From assembly GCA_946481025.1 (NCBI GenBank), contig CAMLNA010000003.1, forward strand, positions 1-64,000: a DNA stretch of 64,000 nucleotides, read 5' to 3'. Within the stretch, counting starts at the first letter, position 1. The number at the start of each line of letters is the position of its first letter. The notes under the pieces were generated by a model, which saw only the letters and a program-made list of their open reading frames with translations, did no database searches and was not told the DNA's origin. A program made the position numbers and the translations under genes. The DNA comes from an uncultured Rivibacter sp. GTDB taxonomy: Bacteria; Pseudomonadota; Gammaproteobacteria; Burkholderiales; Burkholderiaceae. This document shows, in pieces, positions 52,073-60,584 of this stretch.

Positions 52073-54649
52073 TCAAGTGGCCGCTGCCGCCGCCTCGGCT
52101 GCGGGATTGCCTTGCGCGGGCAGCACCCGCTGCAGGAACGCCGCGCGCACGTCGTGGCCGGCTTCGAGAGGAAACTTGCGCGCGAAGTGGCGGCCCGAGG
52201 CCAGCACCCGCGGCAGGTCGGCGGCCGCCAGCGCGTCGGGTCCGGTGCCGCAGCCGTCCCAGTACAGCGCGTGGTTGCCGGGGCGCACCACCAGCGGCAG
52301 TGCGGCGGCCTGCGCACAGCTCACCAGCGTGTGCAGGTAGGCTTCGTCGGGAATGTGGGAGCGCTCGAAGTGCCGCGTGAGCCGCGGCAGTGCATCCCGT
52401 GCGCGCAGCAGCCAGTCCACGCCGCGGCGGCTGGCGCCGAACCACTGGCTGCCGATGGCCAGGCGTTGCCCGCCCAGGCAGCGCAGCCGCTTGCGATGCC
52501 GCCAGGCGATGGCCATCAGCACCTGGTAGCCGATCCACTGGCGCACACGTGCCAGCGGGCCCTCGGCCATGCCGGCCAGCTGCAGGTTGATGTTGTTGAC
52601 CTGGGCATGACCGGCACGCTGCCACGCCCACACCGTGGCGAGCCGGGCCGCGCGGCGCAGCCATCCCGGCTCGGACAGGTAGCGCCAGCCGTGGCTGAGC
52701 AGCGACTGCGGTTCGTCGAGCGGGCGCATGTCGATCATGAAGTCGGGCTGCTCGTGCCGCAGGTGGTTTTCGAATTCCGCCAGCGGGCGCACCGGCAGGC
52801 AGCTCTCGGACAGCAGCTGGAAGTGCGTGACCTCGCGGTCTTCGAGCGCGCGTTCCATCAGCCGCATCGTGGCCGCCACCAGGGACCAGTCCCCCCAGGC
52901 GGTGGGCACCGGGTCGCGCAGCACGGTCACGTTGGGTTGCAGCGGCCTCAGCACCGGCACCTTGGAAAAGTCGTGGTGCACGAACACCGGGTGCGGCGCC
53001 ACCGCGCGCGCGATCTCGTCGATGAACTGCTCGGACTGCTTCGACGACAGCACGCCGAAGGCGATGCGCAACGGCCGCTGCTGCGTGCCGCGCGCGGGGG
53101 CCGGCGGCGCCACCGGCGGCAGGCCGCCGCCCGGGCCGGCGCGGCCCGCCAGGTCCTGCGCGAAGGCCCGCAGGCTGGGACCCAGCAGCAGCCACGCCAG
53201 CAGGGTGAACACCAGCACCACCGCGAGCGCGGCGACGGCCCAGTGCACGCCGGCCGCGCGCAGCAGCCACCCGCCGGCCACCGAGACGGCGCCGGCCACC
53301 CCAACCAGCATGCTGCCGCGCCAGTCGTGCCGGTATTCGTAGCCGCGCTTGCGCAGCCGCGACACGACCCAGTGGTTGCCGGCGATCAGGCCGCACGCGT
53401 TGGCCACCGGAAAGGCCAGCGCGCCCAGCGCCGGCAGCAGCAGCACGGCACCCAGCACCGAAGCGGCCACCAGGGCATTCGACGGGATGAGATCTTCGTA
53501 GCGCTCCACCGTCTGCACCAGCACCTCGATCTGCTGGCGCTGGGTTTCGAGCAGCAGCACCACGCACAGGCCCAGCAGCACCGCCAGCGACTCGCCGGCG
53601 TACTTGCCGCCGGAGATCACGGCCAGCGACTCGCGGCCCGCCACCGCCAGCACCGCGAGCACGCCACCCACCAGCAGCACGTTGATGAGCACCACCTGGC
53701 TGCTGATCTCGGCAATGGCCGGGAAACTGCGCTCGCGCGCCCAGCGCGCGACGATCACCGGCCGGATGAGGCCCACCATCAGCTGGGCGGGCAGGTAGCG
53801 CTTCAGGTATTCGTACAGCGACTGGGCGAAGCCGTAGTTCGCCACCGCGGGCGCGGCCAGCATGTGGCCGGCCACCAGGCGGTTGGTGTTGCCGCCGTAC
53901 GGCAGGATCGCCAGGTGCTGCACGTAGCCCGCGGCGGCAAAGCGCACCATGGCCCGCAGCCGGCCCTGCATCCAGCGGCCGTCTGCCGTGTTGTCGGCGG
54001 TCGCTGCGGCCTTCTCGTACAGCACTTTCACCAGGCCGGCCGCCAGCACCAGCATGCAGGCCGCGTCGGCGGCGGCCTCGACGTAGATCACGTCGATGAG
54101 CGACACCTCGCCACCGCCTTGCATCAGCCATGCCATGCCGACGAGCCGCAGCAGTGCCGCGAGCGAAAAGCCGGTCTGCGAAATGCCCTGGTGCAGCGTG
54201 GACTCGAGCACCTGCGAGAAGAAGTGCCCCGTCGAGCGCAGCACCACCACCGCAAGGAAGGCGCTCACCACCGCGCCGCCGCCGGCAATGCCCACCAGTT
54301 GCGCCAGGCCCGAGGAAGCCCCGTGCAGCACCAGCGCCAGCAGCACCATGGCCACCGTGCGCATGCCGATGGCGCCCCAGACCAGCCGGCGCAGCGACAG
54401 GCGGTATTGCTTCTCGTAGAGCTCGGGCACGTAGCGCAGCAGCACGTGCCCGAGGCCCAGGCCCGACAGCGCGGTGGCCAGCTCGACCAGCGCGACCAGC
54501 ACGGTGTAGTCGGCAAAGGCCTGCAGCGACAACGCGCGCACCACCAGCACCATGGCCAGGAAGCCGCACACCGCGGACACGCCTTTGCCCAGCAGGAAGT
54601 GCACGAAACCGCGCCGCACGCGCTCGCCGGAATAGCGGCTGCTGATCAT
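52073..54649 (-). CDS. Fusion of Wzx-type flippase and GT14-type glycosyltransferase
   Basis: This is one 858-residue frame with two unrelated domains. Residues 1-about 499 are a polysaccharide flippase (MOP/Wzx-like): MISSRYSGERVRRGFVHFLL, GKGVSAVCGFLAMVLVVRAL, DYTVLVALVELATALSGLG, and about 12-14 hydrophobic segments. Residues about 500-523 are a Gly/Pro/Ala linker (GRAGPGGGLPPVAPPAPARG). Residues about 524-858 resemble GT14 core-2/I-branching transferases: RIAFGVLSSKQSEQFIDEIA, the AWGDWSLVAATMRLME block, THFQLLSESCLPVRPL and the LAIGSQWFGASRRG region. This domain would be cytosolic if the flippase helix count is even. The start at 54649 overlaps the upstream GT4 stop. Such fusions are unusual; a sequencing frameshift joining two genes is the main alternative, though no internal start or SD is seen at the boundary. 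Confidence 0.85.
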   Translation of the reverse strand: MISSRYSGERVRRGFVHFLLGKGVSAVCGFLAMVLVVRALSLQAFADYTVLVALVELATALSGLGLGHVLLRYVPELYEKQYRLSLRRLVWGAIGMRTVAMVLLALVLHGASSGLAQLVGIAGGGAVVSAFLAVVVLRSTGHFFSQVLESTLHQGISQTGFSLAALLRLVGMAWLMQGGGEVSLIDVIYVEAAADAACMLVLAAGLVKVLYEKAAATADNTADGRWMQGRLRAMVRFAAAGYVQHLAILPYGGNTNRLVAGHMLAAPAVANYGFAQSLYEYLKRYLPAQLMVGLIRPVIVARWARERSFPAIAEISSQVVLINVLLVGGVLAVLAVAGRESLAVISGGKYAGESLAVLLGLCVVLLLETQRQQIEVLVQTVERYEDLIPSNALVAASVLGAVLLLPALGALAFPVANACGLIAGNHWVVSRLRKRGYEYRHDWRGSMLVGVAGAVSVAGGWLLRAAGVHWAVAALAVVLVFTLLAWLLLGPSLRAFAQDLAGRAGPGGGLPPVAPPAPARGTQQRPLRIAFGVLSSKQSEQFIDEIARAVAPHPVFVHHDFSKVPVLRPLQPNVTVLRDPVPTAWGDWSLVAATMRLMERALEDREVTHFQLLSESCLPVRPLAEFENHLRHEQPDFMIDMRPLDEPQSLLSHGWRYLSEPGWLRRAARLATVWAWQRAGHAQVNNINLQLAGMAEGPLARVRQWIGYQVLMAIAWRHRKRLRCLGGQRLAIGSQWFGASRRGVDWLLRARDALPRLTRHFERSHIPDEAYLHTLVSCAQAAALPLVVRPGNHALYWDGCGTGPDALAAADLPRVLASGRHFARKFPLEAGHDVRAAFLQRVLPAQGNPAAEAAAAAT

Positions 54650-55851
54650 GTGCGCGCTCCCACGATCTCGCGATAGCGCGCATGCACCTTGCGCGCGATG
54701 ACGGTGTAGGTGCGGTGCGCGGCCACCCAGCCGGGCCCGCGCGCGGCCATGGTCTCGGCCTGCTCGGGGTAGTCGAGCAGGTTCACGATGGCGTCGGCAA
54801 AGTGCTCTGCGCCCCACAAGGTGCAGATGCCGGCGCCGCTGTCGCGGATGATGGCCGACTGCTCGGGGTGGTCGTTGCAGACCACCGGCCGCCCCAGCGC
54901 CATGTATTCGATGAGCTTGGTGGGCGAAGTGGAGGCGAGGATCTTGGTCGGATAGAAGGGCGACAGGCACACCGACGCGCTGGCGGCCAGGTCCCAGGCC
55001 TGCTCGATGGGCACGAAGCCGGTGAAAGTGACCGAGTCGGCCAGGCCCATGCTCCTGACCAGCGCCTCGAGCGCGAAACGCTCGTCGGGCGTGTCGCCCT
55101 CGCCCACCATCATGAGCGTCGCCTGCGGGCACCGCTGCTTCACCAGCGCGAAGGCCCGCACGATCTCGTCGAGCCGGCGCACGGCGGCCAGCGTGCCGAG
55201 GTAGACGATGCGCTGCGGCACGATGTCGTGGTGGCGCTCGCGCGTCCACTCGAGCAGGCGCGGCGGCACGCCCATCGGCACCGAGGTCATGCGCGCCAGC
55301 GGGATGCCGTAGTCGGCAAGGTCCTCGCGCATCTGCTCGCTCTGCACGAAGCAGTGGTCGGCCGCCGGCATGATCACGCGGTACAGCAGCCAGGCCGCCA
55401 GGCGACCCTTGGTGCGCAGCAGCCAGCCCTTGAAGCCCGGGGTCTGCTCGCCCATCTCGACCGCGAATTCGGGATAGGGAAACGAGCACCAGTAGACGAA
55501 CTTCTTGCGGCTCACCCGGGCCACCACCAGCGCCACCAGCGACGCGAGGTACTTGTCGCGCACCTGGATCACGTCGAACTGCCCCGCGCCCGCCCGCGCG
55601 ATGCCGGCCCAGTCGGCCAGCCAGTACGACAGGCGGTTCAGTCGCCGCCCCCACCAGGAGTTCCAGGCCGCCGGCACATGGGCCACCTGGCCGAGATAGC
55701 TGCGCCGCTCGCCGGCGCCGGCCTGCGCATCGCGCGCCATGTACCACTCGGTGTTCACGCCCAGGTCCTTGAGCGAATGCGCCACCAGTTCGGACAGGTC
55801 GACGCGATAGGCCGGGTAGCGGTCGTTGATGGAGTAGTACAGGCGGATCAT
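54646..55851 (-). CDS. GT4 glycosyltransferase
   Basis: This is a 401-residue GT4-type transferase. The N-terminal half includes IRLYYSINDRYPAYRVDLSE and FDVIQVRDKYLASLVALVVA; a hydrophobic stretch at about 160-185 may associate it with the membrane (WLLYRVIMPAADHCF). The GT4 domain has RIVYLGTLAAVRRLDEIV, LMMVGEGDTPDE, and the donor-binding segment LASTSPTKLIEYMALGRPVV with the catalytic Glu. It is unlike the tandem pair at 48384-50983, so it probably acts at a different step. It overlaps the fusion gene start and follows the hydrolase gene by 16 bases. Confidence 0.9.
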   Translation of the reverse strand: MIRLYYSINDRYPAYRVDLSELVAHSLKDLGVNTEWYMARDAQAGAGERRSYLGQVAHVPAAWNSWWGRRLNRLSYWLADWAGIARAGAGQFDVIQVRDKYLASLVALVVARVSRKKFVYWCSFPYPEFAVEMGEQTPGFKGWLLRTKGRLAAWLLYRVIMPAADHCFVQSEQMREDLADYGIPLARMTSVPMGVPPRLLEWTRERHHDIVPQRIVYLGTLAAVRRLDEIVRAFALVKQRCPQATLMMVGEGDTPDERFALEALVRSMGLADSVTFTGFVPIEQAWDLAASASVCLSPFYPTKILASTSPTKLIEYMALGRPVVCNDHPEQSAIIRDSGAGICTLWGAEHFADAIVNLLDYPEQAETMAARGPGWVAAHRTYTVIARKVHARYREIVGART

Positions 55852-55867
55852 CGGTTGTTGTTGTTCG

Positions 55868-57394
55868 TCAGGGCTCGACGATCGAGAAGACAGACCGGGC
55901 GGGCACGCACCAGCTGCTGCGCTTTCGATCGGCCGCGACGCTCGCTGCCTGCGTCTGCATCTCGACCTTGCGCGGCTGCACGGCGTCGTTGTCGATGCTG
56001 GTGTTCTCGGCGGTGATGAAGCGCAGCTGCGCACGTCCGGACGCGCGCCGCTTGGCGCCGGCCCAGTCGATGTCGAGCGCCATCGGCTGCTGTGCGCGGT
56101 TGATGCCCAGCACGCTCACCCGGCCGTCGGCACCCCGCATGGCCACCAGCCGCTGGTCGTAGCCGCCGCCGTAGCGGGCCGCCTTGGTGGGCTGGTACTC
56201 GAGCTTCACCACGTCGTCGAGGTAGGCATCGCGCAGCACCCGCATGCCCCAGTAGATGGGCGAGGCGAACAGCCTGTTGCTGCCCGTGTCGCGCCGCACC
56301 AGCTGCCAGGGGCCCTGCGTGGCGAGTGCGTGCCAGTTGGCGGCGGCCACGTTGGTCATCGGCATCAGGGCCAGCATGAAGTCGGCGGTGGAGATGGCGC
56401 CGCCCAGGCCGCTGGCCTGGTACCAGTTGTCCTGCCACTTGGCCTTGCTGCCCTTGGGCGGCTCGGCTGGCCAGCGCGCGTGTTCGGTCACATAGACCTG
56501 CGCATCCGGCCGCACCGCCTTCCAGGTGTCGCCGAAGCTGCGCACGTAGCCGATGGCCGAGGGCACGTCGATGCCGTCGTAGTAGGGGTGGATCGCAAAA
56601 CCCTGCACACGCGGCGCGAGCGCGCGGGCCAGCTCCTTGTTGAAGGCCGCCGTGTCCTCGGCCGCAAGGCCCCACGGTGCGCTGCGGCCATGCGCCACCC
56701 ACACCGCATCGGGCAGCACGTCGTTCACCTCGGCGCGCGCCGCTTCGGCGCGCTCCACATATTCGGCAGCGCCGATCTTGTAGGGCTCCCAGTCGAGTTC
56801 GTTGCCGAGTTCGAGCGCCATCACGCGGCAGCCCTTGCCGCCGCCGCAGCCGAAGCCGGGCGTGCTTTTCACCACCTCGGCGAACTGCCGGCTCGGGCCC
56901 TTGAGCCCGGCGGCAGGCAGCGGCTTCTTGTAGGGCCCCATCAGGTTGAGCGTGAGGATGGCGCGGCCGTCCACCGCCTGCACGAAGCGCGCGAATTCGT
57001 CGGGCCCGAAGTCGGCCTTCGCGTAGCGCTCGTAGTCGGCATGCAGCGCGATGCGCTTCTCGCGCGGGCCGCGGGTGGCCTCGCCCCAGTCGAACCAGTT
57101 CGACGGCGTGCCGCCGGGGTAGCGGTACAGCGCCCCCTTGAAAGGCTTGAGCAGCTCGATCAGCTCGGAGCGCACCTCGCCATCGCCTTGCAGGTAGCCC
57201 ATCTGGAAGTCGCGCCACGGCACGTTGAAGCCGAACAGCTCGCGCGGCGCATTGGCGCGCTGCACCTGGTCGGCCGTGACGGTGGCGCGCAGCTTCAGTG
57301 CGTCGGGCTGTTCGCAGGCCTGGGGCCAGGCGGCTGCGGCCCCCAGGGACAGCAGGCAGGCGGCCGCCAGGCGGCTGGATTCAATGCAACGCAT
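55868..57394 (-). CDS. Secreted clan-A glycoside hydrolase (arabinofuranosidase/GH51- or GH39-like)
   Basis: This is a 508-residue exported enzyme. Residues 1-25 are a signal peptide (LAAACLLSLGAAAAWPQA). The TIM-barrel part has YRYPGGTPSNWFDWGEA, the acid/base motif LGNELDWEP (Glu198) and the nucleophile motif VYVTEHARWP (Glu303), both at clan GH-A spacing. A beta-rich C-terminal domain follows (about residue 400 onward). The combination fits alpha-L-arabinofuranosidase or GH39-type hydrolases; I cannot choose. Inside an EPS operon it may trim or release the polymer, as hydrolases do in alginate and Pel clusters. It overlaps the ligase stop by 14 bases. Confidence 0.8.
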   Translation of the reverse strand: MRCIESSRLAAACLLSLGAAAAWPQACEQPDALKLRATVTADQVQRANAPRELFGFNVPWRDFQMGYLQGDGEVRSELIELLKPFKGALYRYPGGTPSNWFDWGEATRGPREKRIALHADYERYAKADFGPDEFARFVQAVDGRAILTLNLMGPYKKPLPAAGLKGPSRQFAEVVKSTPGFGCGGGKGCRVMALELGNELDWEPYKIGAAEYVERAEAARAEVNDVLPDAVWVAHGRSAPWGLAAEDTAAFNKELARALAPRVQGFAIHPYYDGIDVPSAIGYVRSFGDTWKAVRPDAQVYVTEHARWPAEPPKGSKAKWQDNWYQASGLGGAISTADFMLALMPMTNVAAANWHALATQGPWQLVRRDTGSNRLFASPIYWGMRVLRDAYLDDVVKLEYQPTKAARYGGGYDQRLVAMRGADGRVSVLGINRAQQPMALDIDWAGAKRRASGRAQLRFITAENTSIDNDAVQPRKVEMQTQAASVAADRKRSSWCVPARSVFSIVEP

Positions 57395-58880
57395 GGGCTT
57401 CCCTCTTTGCTTGCCAGGAGGCCACGCCGAACATGATGGCCGGGATGACGAACAGCCGCGGGTCCTGGAAGGCCGGCGAGCTGATCGACAGCACCAGCGT
57501 GTAGAGCATCATCCCGGCCGCGGCCAGCCAGTAGCCGTGGGCCACGCCATACCGTTCGCGCCGCGCGCGCGACACCGCATGGCCCAGCAGCGCGAGGTAG
57601 CACAGCAGCAGGAAGCCCGCCCCGGCGAAGCCCATCTCGGCGATCGGGTTCGGCCAGTAGGTGTCCATCAGGAAGTCCTGCTTGCCGAACCACCAGTAGT
57701 TGCGAAAGCCGAGCTCGTAGTACAGCGAGGCGTCGAACTTCTCGGCACCGGCGCCGGCATAGGTGCCGAGCCCGGAGCCGAGCGGAAAGTGCTGCTGCGC
57801 CACGTGGAAGGCGCCCACGAAGAGCTGGGCACGGGGGATCTCGATGGCGGTGGTGGCCGGGCCCAGGCCCCAGAAGGCCATCTCGCGCTGGATGTTGTCG
57901 GCGAACACGAACACGAACGCCACCACCACCGGCGTGGCCACCAGCGCGACGATCATCAGGTTGCGCACCAGCTTGTCGGGCCGCGACAGCAGCACGATCG
58001 CCGCCAGCCCCAGCGCGCAGGCCACCATTTCCTGGCGCTGCACCGAACACACGATGAGCAGGCCGTACACCACGACCAGCCAGCCCCAGCGCGCGCCTTC
58101 GCCGCGCACCACGCTGCAGGTGCGGCCCATGCAGAGCAGCGCGAAGAGCGCCGAGATGCTGGCCAGGAAGGAGGGGTGCTCGAACAGGCCGATGGCCCGC
58201 GAAGGCAGCAGCCCGGTCGGGTCGGCCGATGGCGAGCCGGCCCCTCGGTAGAGCAGCTGGAAGTAGGCGCCCGGCGCGGCCCACTCGAAGATCACGAACA
58301 GCAGCATCGGCAGCCAGGCCCACTGCACCACGCGCCACAGCCAGCGCTCGGTGCTGTCGTCCCAGCGCAGCGCGTAGCCCAGGCACACGAGCAGCAGAGG
58401 CTTCAGGTCCGAGAAGAGCTGGTAGGCGCCGGCCACCGGCCGGGTGCGGCCGGCCCAGGACGACACCAGCGCCAGCACCAAGCTCACGCCGAAGGCCCAC
58501 ACCGCCAGCTTGAGCCAGCCGGACTCGCGCACGTCGGTCGCGAAACGCCCGATGCCGAGCACCGAGATGGCCAGCAGCGCCAGCTGCCACGGCCCGAATA
58601 GCCCGACGGCCGCCACCCGGGCCAGCATGGGCAGCCCCAGCAGGCCCGCGAGCACCACCAGCAGCAGCCATTCGCGGCTGCCGTCTCCGCTGCGGTAGAG
58701 CAGCCAGGCGGCGGCCAGCAGCACGGCGCCGAGCGCGCCCAGGATCGCCAGCACCTGCCAGCCGAACAGCGTGGCCGCCGCCACCGCCAGCGCGAGCAGG
58801 CACAGCACCAGCGCGTCGCGCAGCACCCACGACCAGCGCCAGCCGGTGAACGGGTTTCGCAGGCTGGACAGTCCCTGCAT
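57381..58880 (-). CDS. O-antigen ligase/polymerase-like membrane protein (Wzy-type)
   Basis: This is a 499-residue integral membrane protein with about 11-12 helices. The Wzy_C/O-antigen ligase region is the large periplasmic loop and GSGLGTYAGAGAEKFD, with a conserved Arg-Gln pair in VCSVQRQEMVAC and FEHPSFLASISALFALL earlier. It probably polymerises EPS repeat units after flipping, the Wzy role, or ligates glycan in the exosortase system. The ATG at 58880 shares a base with the epsI stop (TGATG). The longer open frame upstream overlaps epsI out of frame and is not used. Confidence 0.88.
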   Translation of the reverse strand: MQGLSSLRNPFTGWRWSWVLRDALVLCLLALAVAAATLFGWQVLAILGALGAVLLAAAWLLYRSGDGSREWLLLVVLAGLLGLPMLARVAAVGLFGPWQLALLAISVLGIGRFATDVRESGWLKLAVWAFGVSLVLALVSSWAGRTRPVAGAYQLFSDLKPLLLVCLGYALRWDDSTERWLWRVVQWAWLPMLLFVIFEWAAPGAYFQLLYRGAGSPSADPTGLLPSRAIGLFEHPSFLASISALFALLCMGRTCSVVRGEGARWGWLVVVYGLLIVCSVQRQEMVACALGLAAIVLLSRPDKLVRNLMIVALVATPVVVAFVFVFADNIQREMAFWGLGPATTAIEIPRAQLFVGAFHVAQQHFPLGSGLGTYAGAGAEKFDASLYYELGFRNYWWFGKQDFLMDTYWPNPIAEMGFAGAGFLLLCYLALLGHAVSRARRERYGVAHGYWLAAAGMMLYTLVLSISSPAFQDPRLFVIPAIMFGVASWQAKREAHALH

Positions 58881-59578
58881 CACCTGGCTTCGCTCCCCAT
58901 CAGGCGCCGGCGTACCGCGGGCGGCAGGGCGGCTGCCAGCGCCCGCACGAACTCGTGCTGCACGCGGAACTCCTCGTCGAACTGGTCGCCGATGGTGGAG
59001 ACGCGAAACACCAGGCCGTCGGGCACCAGGCCCTGCAGGCCGTAGTGCATCTGTGCCAGCTTGCGCTGCAGCCCGCCGTCGGCCGCGCGCTCGCCCACGG
59101 TGGTCCAGTAGGTCAGCGGCTCGGGGCGCTGCGGCGCCTGCGTGATGAGACGGCGCGCCGGAATGAGGTGGCCCTCGCCCACGTCGAGCGGCACGTGGCG
59201 CACCTCGCGCACCTCGAAGCCCTGCGCGGGGTAGCAGACGTCGGGCAGGTGCACCGACAGCGTGTCGCTCTGCTCGCGGCCGTAGGCGACGGACAGCATC
59301 ACCATGCGGCGCTCGCTGTCGTTCACGTAGTTGCGAGTGAGCAGCTCGGTGTAGAACTCGTCGAGCTTGGCCTGCGTCTGCGGGTTGACGATGCCGCGCA
59401 GGCCGCTTTCGGAAGCGCGCCAGGGGCCAAAGCCCTTCGGCACGCTCTGTTCGAGGGCGATCGGCGGCCACAGCTCGGCCATGCGCCGGGTCGGCGTGAG
59501 CAGCGCGCCCGCCACCGACGCACTGCCCATCAGCGCCGAGGCCGCGGCCGCGCGCACCATGAAACTGCGCCGGTTCAT
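58880..59578 (-). CDS. epsI: Exosortase B-associated protein EpsI
   Basis: This is a 232-residue EpsI-family protein, found either as a separate gene or fused to exosortases. The start MNRRSFMVRAAAASALMGSA has two Arg and a hydrophobic segment, so it is exported or anchored. Family blocks are YGREQSDTLSVHLPDVCYPA, where the Cys is conserved, QGFEVREVRHVPLD and LTYWTTVGERAA. EpsI is needed for EPS production in methanolan systems; its exact role is unclear. It overlaps xrtB by four bases and is followed by the ligase gene with one shared base. Confidence 0.92.
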   Translation of the reverse strand: MNRRSFMVRAAAASALMGSASVAGALLTPTRRMAELWPPIALEQSVPKGFGPWRASESGLRGIVNPQTQAKLDEFYTELLTRNYVNDSERRMVMLSVAYGREQSDTLSVHLPDVCYPAQGFEVREVRHVPLDVGEGHLIPARRLITQAPQRPEPLTYWTTVGERAADGGLQRKLAQMHYGLQGLVPDGLVFRVSTIGDQFDEEFRVQHEFVRALAAALPPAVRRRLMGSEAR

Positions 59579-60468
59579 GCCTGCACCTTGCGCTTGTTGC
59601 GCCATTGCAGTCCCAGGCGGATGAGCGAGTCCACCGCCACGGTGAGGAACAGCGCCACCACGAACAGCACGATGCCCGAGAAGCCGTGCAGGAAGCCCTG
59701 CCCCGCTTCGTCGCCCAGGTGGTAGGTCACGAGGCACAGGGTGATGACGCGCACCACGTTGGCCGAGAAGGAGATGGGCACGATCAGCACCGCGAGCGTG
59801 ACGTTGCGCGCCAGCGACTGGTGCTTGAACACGTTGAGGTACAGCAGGCCGAGCGCCTCGAGCGCGAACAGCGTGTTGAGGCCGGCGCAGGCATCGGCCA
59901 CCAGCAGCTGGTACTGCCCCACCTGCAAGGTGACACCGTTGCGCGCGATCGGGTAGCCGAGCAGGTGCAGCACCTGCTCGGCGACGACGGACACGCCCAT
60001 CTTCATCGGCTGGGTGAGCGTGTCCACCACCACGCCGGGCAGCGGAATCAGGAAGAGCAGGAAGAACAGCGCGAAGGTCAGCGGCCGCAGGCCGGCCGGG
60101 CCCTTCAGCAGCAGCACGATGGCGACGAGCACCGGGATCACCGAGCCGATCTCGAACAGCAGCACGTCCTGCGAGCGGCCGAAGGCCTGCATCAGCACCG
60201 CGGGCACCAGCAGCAGCCAGCCCAGCCACGGCATCGGCGCATCGGGCGCCTTCATGACGTCCGCCCAGCGGCGGGCGATGAGCCACACGGCCAGCGCGAA
60301 CACGATGGGGCCATGGCCCTGCTGGTCCGTGGCCCACACGCCGTGCGCCAGGCGCCAGACGGTGGGCCCGTACAGGGCGACGAGGCCGGCACCCGCCACG
60401 AGCCAAGGCAAGGCGATGGTCTTGACGTCGGGCGCAAGCCGCGGGGAGAAGGAGGGATTGAAGGCCAT
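59575..60468 (-). CDS. xrtB: Exosortase B
   Basis: Exosortase is a membrane cysteine transpeptidase-like enzyme that processes PEP-CTERM proteins. The 297-residue product has about eight helices. The three catalytic residues are visible: Cys194 in ADACAGLNTLFALEA, Arg240 in ANVVRVITLCL and His261 in GFLHGFSGIVLFV. The neighbours EpsI, EpsE, EpsF and EpsG place it in the XrtB class. Its likely substrate nearby is the PEP-CTERM protein at 46629-47135. It lies downstream of epsG across an intergenic repeat (117 bases), so transcription may be partly separated from epsEFG. Confidence 0.96.
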   Translation of the reverse strand: MAFNPSFSPRLAPDVKTIALPWLVAGAGLVALYGPTVWRLAHGVWATDQQGHGPIVFALAVWLIARRWADVMKAPDAPMPWLGWLLLVPAVLMQAFGRSQDVLLFEIGSVIPVLVAIVLLLKGPAGLRPLTFALFFLLFLIPLPGVVVDTLTQPMKMGVSVVAEQVLHLLGYPIARNGVTLQVGQYQLLVADACAGLNTLFALEALGLLYLNVFKHQSLARNVTLAVLIVPISFSANVVRVITLCLVTYHLGDEAGQGFLHGFSGIVLFVVALFLTVAVDSLIRLGLQWRNKRKVQA

Positions 60469-60489
60469 GACCGGTTCAAATCACAAAGG

Positions 60490-60576
60490 TGCCAGCGGAC
60501 GCCGCGAATCCGGCTCCGCCGGTCCGGTGGCGGCGCCCCCTTCGAGGGGGAGCACCGCAGGCGCTACGGGCGTGGA
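60490..60576 (-). repeat. Interspersed palindromic intergenic repeat, copy C
   Basis: About 87 bases between epsG and xrtB, inverted relative to copies A and B. On the minus strand it reads CCCGTAGCGCCTGCGG, CCCCCTCGAAGGGGGCG, ACCGGCGGAGCCGGATTCGC and GCGTCCGCTGG in the same order as the other two copies. It sits inside the EPS operon, in a position to form an mRNA hairpin between the two halves of the operon. Confidence 0.78.
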
Positions 60577-60584
60577 CGTCACCT

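Noticed and set aside
54650..55747. Upstream extension of the flippase-fusion frame to make a 1224-residue protein
   Set aside because: The extra part lies antisense-like, out of frame, over a GT4 gene with clear motifs. The flippase begins naturally with MISSRYSGERV at 54649, overlapping the GT4 stop.
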